This document shows positions 1 to 7,110 of a DNA stretch of 9,394 nt, one piece after another. The stretch covers positions 1 to 9,394 of the forward strand of contig JANYLL010000300.1 in NCBI GenBank assembly GCA_025357895.1, in the 5' to 3' direction. The translations under genes and the position numbers were made by a program. The notes under the pieces were generated by a model. It saw only the letters and a list, made by a program, of their open reading frames with translations, did no database searches and had not been told where the DNA came from. Source of the stretch: Ignavibacteriota bacterium (lineage in GTDB: Bacteria; Bacteroidota; Ignavibacteria; Palsa-1295). Position 1 is the stretch's first letter, and every line of letters begins with the position of its first letter.

Positions 1-1577
1 CGATAATATCGCGTCTCTACGTAGCGGTAATTGTTTTTTGCATCTTCCCACTGACCATTTGCCATTCTCAACCCCAAACAGCTCCGAGCCAAGTCAAATC
101 ATCTCAAGAGGTTCTGGCACTTGGGAGACTTCAACAAAGCATCGAAAATGACATTAATGATCCCAGATTAGCCAATTCATTTATCGGTATTGAAGTGAAA
201 TCGATCAAAACCGGCGAATCACTTTTCCATCAGAATGAGAATAAAAATTTTTTGCCCGCTTCAAACCTAAAACTACTTACTACTGCGGCTGCGCTCGGAA
301 CACTCGGACCTGATTACCATTATGTGACAAAACTTGTGACCGATGGGGAAATTCATCGAGGTGTTTTGAAAGGGGATCTTATTATTCGCGGCAGCGGCGA
401 CCCTACATTTGGGTCACCGTCTATGTTTCCGGATAAAGACCCTACGTATATTTTTGATCGGTGGGCAGACTCCCTGGAAAAACTTGGTATCGAAAAGATA
501 GACGGTGCGATCGTCGTCGATCCAAATTATTTTTCTGACGAATTATATCCTGAAGGGTGGGCAATCGAAGATCTGCCTTTTTATTTTGCAACTGCGTCAA
601 ACGGTCTTGCTTTTGCTGATAACTCCGTGAGCGTTTCCGTTACGCCGGGCTTGCAAAGTGGTTCAAAGGCACTCTATGAAACGGTACCGCAAACGGAATT
701 TTTTACTGTCGATAATACCGCTATTACTCACGATCCAAAGAGAACGAGTAAAAGCATGGGAAAAGATTCTTCCGTGGCGGCAGTCTATCTTCCGACAAAT
801 ACGATCAAAGTATCGCGTGACGCCGGAGAGAATACCATTTCTATTTCGGGGACAATAGACCGCGGAGCAACCGGTGTTCACGAACAGCTTTCTGTAGAAA
901 ATGCGCCTCTTTATGCTGCGACGGTTTTTCGTGAAATGCTTGAGTATCGCGGATTCTCTATCACCGGCGGGACTATGACATCAGCAGAACTTGATGAAAA
1001 GATCGATTATGAAGATGCCCAGACTCTTTGTCAGTATACGAGTCCGCCAATGAGTGAAATCATTAAGATTATAAATAAAAAATCTCAGAATTTTTATTCG
1101 GAGCAGATCATTCGTACGATCGGAAAGGAAATGTTAGGAAAAGGAAATTGGGAATCCGGAATTATTGGAGTAAAAAATTATCTTTCTTCTTTAGGTCTGG
1201 ATATTGAAAAAATAGCTTTGCATGACGGCTCCGGACTTTCACGCATGGATCTCATTTCCCCCGGTGAAATTGTTGCACTCTTGCGCGTTATGCAGAGGCA
1301 AACAAATATATTCCCGGCATTCGATACCTCGCTTCCTGTGATGGGGATAGACGGTACGCTCTCTGAGCGTCTCAAGGGCAGTGGCGCAACAGGAAATGTT
1401 CATGCCAAGACCGGTTTTTTAACAGGCATCAGATGCTTGAGCGGTTATGTAAGAACAAAGGACGATGAATTACTTGCCTTTAGCTTTATGGTAAACAACT
1501 ATACGATTCCGACACGCGAGATTAATGACTTGCAAGACGCTCTAATTCTAAAACTTGTAAATTTTTCGAGAAAGTAG
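1..1577 (+). CDS. dacB: D-alanyl-D-alanine carboxypeptidase/endopeptidase, PBP4 (DacB, peptidase S13) type, 5'-partial
   Basis: This is a periplasmic class C penicillin-binding protein that cleaves D-Ala-D-Ala bonds and peptide cross-links in peptidoglycan. The frame is open from base 3 with no ATG, GTG or TTG before position 195, so the real start lies just left of the window; 524 codons are visible. Starting at GTG 195 would remove the export signal, since codons from base 3 encode an Arg-led hydrophobic stretch (RLYVAVIVFCIFPLTIC) typical of a signal peptide. Numbering from base 3, all three S13 motifs are present: SNLK with nucleophile Ser87 (261-272), SQN at 361-363 (1083-1091) and KTG at 469-471 (1407-1415). 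Family landmarks GSGDP and DGSGLSRMDLISP are also visible. The stop TAG shares its G with the GTG of the next gene, which suggests translational coupling. The family assignment is firm; the symbol is by family, not orthology. Confidence 0.95.
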   Translation, partial: IISRLYVAVIVFCIFPLTICHSQPQTAPSQVKSSQEVLALGRLQQSIENDINDPRLANSFIGIEVKSIKTGESLFHQNENKNFLPASNLKLLTTAAALGTLGPDYHYVTKLVTDGEIHRGVLKGDLIIRGSGDPTFGSPSMFPDKDPTYIFDRWADSLEKLGIEKIDGAIVVDPNYFSDELYPEGWAIEDLPFYFATASNGLAFADNSVSVSVTPGLQSGSKALYETVPQTEFFTVDNTAITHDPKRTSKSMGKDSSVAAVYLPTNTIKVSRDAGENTISISGTIDRGATGVHEQLSVENAPLYAATVFREMLEYRGFSITGGTMTSAELDEKIDYEDAQTLCQYTSPPMSEIIKIINKKSQNFYSEQIIRTIGKEMLGKGNWESGIIGVKNYLSSLGLDIEKIALHDGSGLSRMDLISPGEIVALLRVMQRQTNIFPAFDTSLPVMGIDGTLSERLKGSGATGNVHAKTGFLTGIRCLSGYVRTKDDELLAFSFMVNNYTIPTREINDLQDALILKLVNFSRK

Positions 1578-2056
1578 TGCAGCAAATACTCATCAGAGAT
1601 ACAATAACAACCGAAGATATTACACAAATCATCGCACGCCATCGAATTGTTTACGAAGAAGAATATAATTTTGATGGATCGTTCGGAGATTATGTAGCAG
1701 AGACCCTTGTAGGAACAATCGAGCACCTTTGGATCGCTGAGTCCGATGGAAAATTCATTGGATGTATCGGTTTAGTAGAAACCAACGAGCAAACTGCACA
1801 ACTTAGGTGGCTTCTCATAGAGCCGGAAGTAAGAGGAAGAGGAATTGCAAAAGTATTGATGCAGAAGTTCTTAGATTATTGCAAAGTAAAAAAATACGAA
1901 AATATCTTCCTTTGGACTGTAAACAAACTTGCTGCTGCACGTATAGTTTATGAACGATTGGGTTTCCAACTTACTGAACAAAAGCCCGAAGAATTGTTAT
2001 GGGGTCAGCTTTTGATCGAGCAGCGATGGGATTTGTCTTTGGAAATGCACCGTTAA
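1577..2056 (+). CDS. GNAT family N-acetyltransferase
   Basis: This 159-residue cytoplasmic protein is predicted to move an acetyl group from acetyl-CoA to an unknown amine. The acetyl-CoA-binding motif A is clear at residues 76-96: LRWLLIEP, then R-G-R-G-I-A at 86-91. It is followed by a beta strand (IFLWTV) and the terminal motif AARIVYERLGFQLTEQ at 120-135. The N-terminal pattern IARHRIVYEEEYNFD and the C-terminal ending resemble the acetyltransferase half of MarR-GNAT fusion proteins, but no MarR half is encoded here. The start is GTG at 1577, overlapping the last base of the dacB stop (TAGTG), with no good ribosome binding site, so expression probably depends on dacB translation. The next gene begins about 50 bases downstream. 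Substrate is unknown; a link to cell-wall metabolism rests on position alone. Confidence 0.88.
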   Translation: MQQILIRDTITTEDITQIIARHRIVYEEEYNFDGSFGDYVAETLVGTIEHLWIAESDGKFIGCIGLVETNEQTAQLRWLLIEPEVRGRGIAKVLMQKFLDYCKVKKYENIFLWTVNKLAAARIVYERLGFQLTEQKPEELLWGQLLIEQRWDLSLEMHR

Positions 2057-2085
2057 AGATGATGATAGATTATCAATGAAACAAT

Positions 2086-2097
2086 CCTCAAAAGAGG
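2086..2097 (+). promoter_or_regulatory. Ribosome binding site inside a small hairpin ahead of the first M16 gene
   Basis: AGAGG at 2093-2097 is the only convincing Shine-Dalgarno sequence I see for any gene here. It lies 8 bases before an in-frame TTG (2106) and 14 before ATG 2112, so it supports a start at one of these and not at ATG 2076. The same bases form the right arm of CCTC-AAAA-GAGG (2086-2097), a four-pair hairpin that could partly mask the site. The stem is short and may be chance. Confidence 0.4.
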
Positions 2098-2111
2098 TAG
2101 TATATTTGAAT

Positions 2112-3479
2112 ATGAAAAGATTGTCGGTTTTTGTTTCTCTCATAGCGATTTACTCTTCTTCCCTCGCACAACTTCCTCCCTGGACGCGATTCAAACTTGA
2201 CAACGGCTTGGAAGTGCTCGTCTGCGAGAATCACCTGACGCCCATCGTAACGATTGAGGTTGCGGTAAAGAATGGCTCGTTCACTGAAACGCCGGAGATA
2301 AATGGACTTTCCCATCTTTATGAGCATATGTTCTTTACAGCAAATAAGCGCGATACAAGCGAAGATGACTTTTTGGATCGTGTTGACAGGCTTGGGATCG
2401 TTTATAATGGCGAAACCCATGAAGAGAACGTCCAATATTATTTTACGCTTCCAAAACAAAATTTAGAAAAGGGATTGGATTTTATGGCAGTCGCTATAAC
2501 TTCGCCTCTATTTAAACAATCCGAACTTGAGAATCAGATCACCGTTGTTAACGGAGAATTCGATCGCAACGAAGCAAACCCATATTTTAATTTTACCCGT
2601 GCCATGTCCCAAAAATTATGGGATAATCTCTGGAATAGGAAAGAACCGCTCGGAGTTAGACCGGCAATCAATGCAGCAACGCGCGAGAAAATGCTGATGA
2701 TCCAGAAAAAATATTATATTCCGAATAACTCATTACTTATTGTTGCCGGCGATGTCAAAACGAGCGAAATAAAAAAACTTATACCAAAATATTTTTCCGA
2801 TTGGAAGGAAGGACCTGATCCCTTCAAGAAAGATCCGGCTCCGGTCATACCACCGATCGAAAAGATAGGGTATGTAGTAGATTATGTTGATCAGCCCACA
2901 GCTGCAGTGGAAGTTCGTTGGCATGGACCTTCGATAGGAATTGACGATAAAGCTACGTACGCAGCGGACGTTTTCAGTGAGATCATTCGCCAAACAGAAC
3001 ACGAGTTTACGAAATCACTGATGGAATCTGGCATCGCAACCGGATCTAATTTCTGGTACTATACTCAGCGGCTTGCCGGTCCGATCCAGGGAGATATTAT
3101 TGCTACACCTGACCGTTTAGTTGATGCGATGCGTATTTTTTGGCAGCAATTTGATAAATTCACGGATCCACACTATTTTACCGATGAAGAATTAGAAACT
3201 TCAAAAGCTATACTTCGCAGCCGCATTCTCTTTGACAGCGAAAACCTTTCTGAATTTTCTAAAAATATCGCATTCTGGTGGGCGTCAACAGGGCTTGATT
3301 ACTATGAAGATTATCTGAATAATCTTGCAAAGGTGAATCGAAAAGATATCAAATCATATATCGACAGGTATTTAACAAATAAGCCGTACATCCTGGGTCT
3401 TGCAATAGACCAGAATTCTGCATCACACCTGAAGCTTGAACCTTCGAAGTTAAGCCATAGTGCCTTCAATCCAAAATGA
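2112..3479 (+). CDS. M16 family zinc peptidase, catalytic (HxxEH) subunit, secreted
   Basis: This is a pitrilysin-type zinc metallopeptidase predicted to act in the periplasm. From ATG 2112 it has 455 residues and begins with a signal peptide (MKRLSVFVSLIAIYSSSLA). The inverted zinc motif is His68-Leu-Tyr-Glu71-His72 (bases 2313-2327). The third ligand is Glu149 (2556-2558), 76 residues past the motif, the classical M16 spacing, so the metal site is intact. The C-terminal M16 domain is present, but where active single-chain members carry the Arg/Tyr substrate-binding pair this protein has Leu303 and Thr310. The next gene supplies that pair, so the two probably form a heterodimer. An in-frame ATG at 2076 would put a polar 12-residue extension before the signal and lacks a binding site; TTG 2106 is the other plausible start. 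The substrate is unknown. Confidence 0.93.
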   Translation: MKRLSVFVSLIAIYSSSLAQLPPWTRFKLDNGLEVLVCENHLTPIVTIEVAVKNGSFTETPEINGLSHLYEHMFFTANKRDTSEDDFLDRVDRLGIVYNGETHEENVQYYFTLPKQNLEKGLDFMAVAITSPLFKQSELENQITVVNGEFDRNEANPYFNFTRAMSQKLWDNLWNRKEPLGVRPAINAATREKMLMIQKKYYIPNNSLLIVAGDVKTSEIKKLIPKYFSDWKEGPDPFKKDPAPVIPPIEKIGYVVDYVDQPTAAVEVRWHGPSIGIDDKATYAADVFSEIIRQTEHEFTKSLMESGIATGSNFWYYTQRLAGPIQGDIIATPDRLVDAMRIFWQQFDKFTDPHYFTDEELETSKAILRSRILFDSENLSEFSKNIAFWWASTGLDYYEDYLNNLAKVNRKDIKSYIDRYLTNKPYILGLAIDQNSASHLKLEPSKLSHSAFNPK

Positions 3480-3495
3480 TCTTTTATTCCAACCG

Positions 3496-4839
3496 ATGAA
3501 AATATTTCTTACAGGATTTCTTTTATTTCTCACTCTGCTTCATGGTCAAAGCAAGCAAGCTTTCGCTCATCCCACAAATGACGACGCTTCGATCACCGAT
3601 GTTCAGGAATTTACCGTCGATGGCATTGACGTTCTTCTTCGTGAAAGTAAAGAAGCCGCAGTAGTGACTGCGGTTCTTTTTATAAAAGGCGGCACCAGCA
3701 TCATTGCCCCGAATGAACCTGCGGCAACGGAATATTTTGCAATGAATCTTATTCCCGAAAGCGGTACGGAATTAACCTCAAAGCAAAGGTTTCGCCGTGT
3801 GCAATTACGTTTGGGTTCGGTTATTGTCGGAAGCGACGGTCGTGATTATTCAGTACTTACCATGCGTTCAACGCGAGAGAGCTTTGATACCACATGGAAG
3901 TTCTTTTCAGAAATTATCGTGCATCCTGTTGTCGATCAGGTCGAGTTCCAGAATCTAAAGCACAATGCTCTTGTAAATTTTCAGGGTGGGCGAAATAATC
4001 CGGATGCGCTTTCCCGAATAATTCTCGATTCAATTTATTTTTTAGGGCATCCCTATGGAAGAAGACCTACGAAAGAAACCCTTGAAGCTCAGACACCGGA
4101 GAAGATACTTGCTCACTACAAGTCGATCATGGTCAAATCCAGAATGCTTTTAGTTGTCGTAGGAAATATAACTCGTTCTGAGTTAGAGAAAAAAATGAGG
4201 AATGGGGGTCTGACTTCATTGCCTCAGGGTATATTCGCTCAGCCTGAGATCCCCATTCCTGCCAAATCAAATTCGCCGGGTGTATATTTCCCTTCGTTTG
4301 ATAGAAAGCTGCCCACAAAATATGTCGTAGGTTATCATAGAATTCCAAGTAAAGGTGATCCGGATTATTATCCATATATTCGCGTACGCAATTTTTTCGG
4401 TGGATTTCTTTTTCAGCACCTGCGAGTGCAAACGAATCTTGCTTATGCTCCGAATAATGATGATCTCGATGGACGGTCTTCGGTCGAAATGATTTCTTTC
4501 CAGACTCCGTATGTGGATAGCGCGATCAGATTGATCTATAAAGATGTGGATTTCTTTCAGCAAAATACGTTGCTCGAATCTGCTATCAAAGGGAATGTGG
4601 CAAAATGGGCAACCAGTAATTACCTTAAACAAGAAACGACGGCTGAGCAAGCAGGAGCGCTGGGTCAGGCACAGATACTAACTGGTTCATGGCGTAATGC
4701 ATTTATTGCATTTGATAAGCTGGCAACAGTTAAAGGAGAAGATATTCAGCGCATTGCAAATAAATATTATAGGAATTTCAACTGGGTTGTTGTTGGCGAT
4801 ACGAGGGATGTAGATAGGAAGTTGTTGGAATCGCGATAG
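3496..4839 (+). CDS. M16 family peptidase-like partner subunit without zinc site, secreted
   Basis: This 447-residue protein is homologous to the gene before it but lacks the metal site. Where HxxEH should stand the sequence reads TEYFAMNL (residues 78-85), with no histidine, so it cannot hold catalytic zinc in the usual way. It does have the C-terminal M16 signature LFQHLR...NLAY, with Arg310 (codon 4423) and Tyr317 (codon 4444), the pair that binds substrate backbone in active M16 enzymes. The start is ATG 3496, which opens a typical signal peptide (MKIFLTGFLLFLTLLHGQS); an in-frame GTG at 3460 overlaps the previous gene and would bury the signal. The gap to the previous stop is 16 bases, consistent with co-transcription and a fixed ratio. 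Family knowledge: two-gene M16 pairs that share one active site are known. That this pair does so is inferred. Confidence 0.93.
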   Translation: MKIFLTGFLLFLTLLHGQSKQAFAHPTNDDASITDVQEFTVDGIDVLLRESKEAAVVTAVLFIKGGTSIIAPNEPAATEYFAMNLIPESGTELTSKQRFRRVQLRLGSVIVGSDGRDYSVLTMRSTRESFDTTWKFFSEIIVHPVVDQVEFQNLKHNALVNFQGGRNNPDALSRIILDSIYFLGHPYGRRPTKETLEAQTPEKILAHYKSIMVKSRMLLVVVGNITRSELEKKMRNGGLTSLPQGIFAQPEIPIPAKSNSPGVYFPSFDRKLPTKYVVGYHRIPSKGDPDYYPYIRVRNFFGGFLFQHLRVQTNLAYAPNNDDLDGRSSVEMISFQTPYVDSAIRLIYKDVDFFQQNTLLESAIKGNVAKWATSNYLKQETTAEQAGALGQAQILTGSWRNAFIAFDKLATVKGEDIQRIANKYYRNFNWVVVGDTRDVDRKLLESR

Positions 4840-4847
4840 GATTATAT

Positions 4848-4866
4848 GGCTATTGTAACAATAGCC
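4848..4866. terminator. Hairpin at the convergent junction, probable transcription stop
   Basis: GGCTATTG-TAA-CAATAGCC is a perfect eight-pair inverted repeat with a three-base loop. It lies 9 bases after the stop of the second M16 gene and includes the stop codon of the opposing chrA-type gene, where the two transcription units meet tail to tail. Neither side has a proper T tract (the minus-strand flank reads ATATAAT), so it is not a textbook intrinsic terminator and may instead block 3' exonucleases. Confidence 0.5.
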
Positions 4867-6037
4867 CAACTCCTGCTGCAGCCAAAACAATAATCACCTC
4901 TGGTATTTTAAACCGGAAAAGCAAAATTACGGTCACCACAGCAATTACCACCGAAGGAATATCAATAAGCGTTTGTAATCCAAGATTATATAATGACCCA
5001 AGAATTGCCCCTGTCGTTGCTGCTGTAACTCCCATGATGAAGGCGTTGATCCCCGGTCGTTTAGCTATTCGCTCATATAAGGGTGTGAGAAGGATCACGA
5101 ATAGGTAGACAGGCAGAAACACTCCAAGAGCTGCAGCAATGGCTCCAGGCAGCGCAGCGATGAGATAACCGATGAATGCAACCGTTATAACGACCGGACC
5201 GGGTGTGATCATTGCAACTGCCACTGCGTCAACAAATTGCTTATTGGTTAACCAATGATTTTGCTGAACTACACCTCCGTAAAGAAAGGGTACTATAGCA
5301 AGTCCGCTTCCAAAGACCACCGAGCCTGCTTGAATGAAGTAGAGAAAAAGATCTACGAAAGATCGCGAGCCTGTAACCACAGGGATAGCATCAAGAATAT
5401 AGAGCGGTATCCAAAGATGAAGACGCTTTCGGGAAAATATTGTGCTTCGTGAAAAATATAATAAATTGATCACACCGGCAGCGAGCAAAAGCCAAATCGG
5501 TTCTCCTTTGAGAAGCGCTGTACTGATAGCTGAAATAGCAAAAAGAATCCAAAGCAATATATTTGATCCTAATGCTGTGCGGCTTAATTTATATGCAGAA
5601 CGCACCATGATACCCAGCACTGCAGCACTAACTCCATAAAATGCCGCAGACATCCAAGGCATTTCTCCATATTCTTTATAGACTATGGCAAGTCCAACGA
5701 CGATGAGAAAAGAAGGGAGAATAAAGAAAATGCCGACCAGTGTTGCCCCTAATATCTTACTTCGAATGAAACCGATATAGAGAGCAAGCTGAGTGGCGAA
5801 TGGGCCCGGAGCTAATTTACTGAATGCAAGACCCTTGATATATTCTTCTTTAGTGACCCATCCTCGCTTTTCGACAAGATCGCGCTCCATGTAGCCGGCA
5901 AGTGGCACGGGTCCTCCGAACCCGATCGTGCCGAGCTTTAGGAAATACAGTACTAATCCTCGTAAAGAATATGCTTCTTCTTGAGCGGGGAGAGATTCAG
6001 ATGTCACTTTTTTATCAGCAGGTGGAAAATATATCAA
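4850..6037 (-). CDS. chrA: Chromate transporter (CHR/ChrA) family inner-membrane protein, long two-domain form
   Basis: This 395-residue polytopic membrane protein has the duplicated CHR architecture. The first half has FKLG-like LKLGTIGFGGP (33-43), the GWV segment at 59-61 and KLAPGPFATQ (74-83). The second half repeats the pattern with QAGSVVFGSGLAIVPFL (236-252), HWLT (261-264) and TPGP (278-281). Characterised members export chromate, driven by ion gradients; many homologues are untested, so the substrate here is only presumed. Length matches the long-chain family. The start is TTG at 6037, with no ATG, GTG or TTG between it and the upstream gene's end and no visible binding site; it lies 28 bases after the beta-barrel gene, so the two are probably co-transcribed. 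An about 26-residue polar N-terminus precedes the first membrane segment. No ChrB-like regulator is in the window. Confidence 0.92.
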   Translation of the reverse strand: MIYFPPADKKVTSESLPAQEEAYSLRGLVLYFLKLGTIGFGGPVPLAGYMERDLVEKRGWVTKEEYIKGLAFSKLAPGPFATQLALYIGFIRSKILGATLVGIFFILPSFLIVVGLAIVYKEYGEMPWMSAAFYGVSAAVLGIMVRSAYKLSRTALGSNILLWILFAISAISTALLKGEPIWLLLAAGVINLLYFSRSTIFSRKRLHLWIPLYILDAIPVVTGSRSFVDLFLYFIQAGSVVFGSGLAIVPFLYGGVVQQNHWLTNKQFVDAVAVAMITPGPVVITVAFIGYLIAALPGAIAAALGVFLPVYLFVILLTPLYERIAKRPGINAFIMGVTAATTGAILGSLYNLGLQTLIDIPSVVIAVVTVILLFRFKIPEVIIVLAAAGVGLLLQ

Positions 6038-6065
6038 TCTGCTAACAACACCAAAGCACAGTTTA

Positions 6066-6881
6066 TCACATTTTCAGTTGCAGACCTATGAACCCGTAAA
6101 AATTAGCATCGGCGGATGAAATCGGAGCCGATTCAATATCTTTACCTATAGCTGCAAGGATGATGTAGTCCTCGGATAATTTGATATGGGTTCCGAGATT
6201 TATAAATGTCCCGGCTTTAAAAAACGTTTCTTCATCTCCGGTAGTAAGCAAATCTTTTGTTCTGCCGAACGTGCTGTGCAACTCTCCAAGCAATGTGAAC
6301 GTCTCGCCGATCTCACGCTCTATACATAAACCAAAAAATAATTCAGATTTTTTACCGAGAACTTGGAAACCTGCCTGAAAATTGCAGCCGAATCCCGCGA
6401 TCTCTTTGCTAATTGCGGCCGGCAGAATAACTCCGAAAGCAGTTGACTTGACTCCATCCTCAGAATTAAATGAAATAATCGGCTGAGGGTAAACAGAAAG
6501 CGAAAATCCTGCTTCCTTTTCATCAAGAAAGCTGTATTTGAAGCCTAAAGTAATGTTGTCAAATTTATTTGCTAAGTTGTCTCCCTTTTCTGCCACCCAA
6601 TTTAATTCGGCTTTCAGTTGGATGTGTTCGCCTACTCCATAATTGATATCAATAAAAGGAAAAGTTTTTCTATAATCATTCTTGCTTCCCTCAAAAATAA
6701 AGCCGACATTATTCTCCCATTTCCCGTCACCCGGAGTATCGGAATCATCTGTGATCATCGGTGCTCCGCCCTGAGCAAGAGTAGATCGCCCAATAAAGAT
6801 AGTAACACTCAAAATACACAAACAGAAAAAATATTGGAAGGAATGAATTGTTTTTTTCATAGCATTATGTCTATTTTTCAT
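6066..6881 (-). CDS. Predicted outer-membrane beta-barrel protein, MetA-pathway/'TDDP' type
   Basis: This 271-residue protein has an N-terminal signal peptide (hydrophobic segment about residues 15-33, likely cleavage near LAQ at 35-37). The mature part begins GGAPMITDDSDTPGDGKWE, which matches the 'TDDP-x-TPG-x-W' opening of transporter-like proteins grouped under the putative MetA pathway of phenol degradation family. The rest is a run of short alternating strands with aromatic ends, ending in LQLKM. Family knowledge: these are thought to be outer-membrane barrels, and the phenol link is nominal. It is the first gene of a probable unit with the ChrA-family gene, 28 bases upstream of it, so a role in moving the same ligand across the outer membrane is possible but inferred. 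The start is ATG 6881, or ATG 6860, which gives a tighter signal peptide; neither has a Shine-Dalgarno. Confidence 0.75.
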   Translation of the reverse strand: MKNRHNAMKKTIHSFQYFFCLCILSVTIFIGRSTLAQGGAPMITDDSDTPGDGKWENNVGFIFEGSKNDYRKTFPFIDINYGVGEHIQLKAELNWVAEKGDNLANKFDNITLGFKYSFLDEKEAGFSLSVYPQPIISFNSEDGVKSTAFGVILPAAISKEIAGFGCNFQAGFQVLGKKSELFFGLCIEREIGETFTLLGELHSTFGRTKDLLTTGDEETFFKAGTFINLGTHIKLSEDYIILAAIGKDIESAPISSADANFYGFIGLQLKM

Positions 6882-7110
6882 AGTTGATATACGCAGTAAT
6901 ACGTTATCCGGTTTTCACTTATAGGTAAGAAAAATCCACAGTGTCTCGTAAAGATATGCGAATGAATATAGATAGATACTATTGGGCGCCAATTCCGAAT
7001 TGCTGGTTTTTTTTGACTTGGAATTAAGCTTTTTTTTTCCGTTTCCAAAAAAGCAAGGGAAAACTTCCGTATTTTTGAGTCCGTACTTTCATAGCGGATA
7101 AACTAAAAGC
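6882..7110. promoter_or_regulatory. Divergent intergenic region between the beta-barrel gene and pyrG
   Basis: This 229-base stretch must hold promoters for both directions. On the plus strand TTGACT (7013-7018) resembles a -35 box but has no good -10 at normal spacing. TATTTTTG (7070-7077) fits the Bacteroidota -7 pattern TAnnTTTG, though without a clear TTG about 20 bases upstream. On the minus strand TATAAG (reading through about 6920) is a weak -10 candidate. I can fix no promoter with confidence. The T tracts and palindromes are listed separately. Confidence 0.45.
6981..7038 (+). terminator. Overlapping hairpins with two T tracts in the pyrG leader, possible attenuator
   Basis: Two short palindromes overlap: ATTGG-GCG-CCAAT (6981-6993) and CAATT-CCG-AATTG (6990-7002). 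The second is followed four bases later by eight T (7007-7014). The arm 6991-6998 can instead pair with 7018-7025 (AATTCC with GGAATT plus a G-U and an A-U pair), and that larger hairpin is followed after AAGC by nine T (7030-7038). The folds exclude one another, as in attenuators. It matters only if transcription starts upstream of 6981, which is not shown. The palindromes could instead be a protein-binding site. Confidence 0.35.

Noticed and set aside
195..1577. GTG at 195 as the start of the PBP4 gene
   Set aside because: The frame is open to the left edge and encodes a signal peptide and family-like residues upstream; starting at 195 would put the catalytic Ser only 23 residues from the N-terminus and leave the enzyme in the cytoplasm.
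3460..3495. GTG at 3460 as the start of the second M16 gene
   Set aside because: It overlaps the previous coding region by 20 bases and adds a polar extension before a clean signal peptide that begins at ATG 3496.
4133..4890. Minus-strand open frames opposite the second M16 gene
   Set aside because: Composition is irregular, with no domain signal; the plus-strand gene explains the region.
5255..5639. Two plus-strand open frames opposite the ChrA-family gene
   Set aside because: They lie fully inside a well-supported membrane-protein gene and have no family features; they are shadows.
7070..7110. TTGAGT (7075) with GATAAA (7097) as a sigma-70 promoter for pyrG
   Set aside because: Both boxes match poorly and transcription would begin almost at the GTG; kept only as a general note on the intergenic region.
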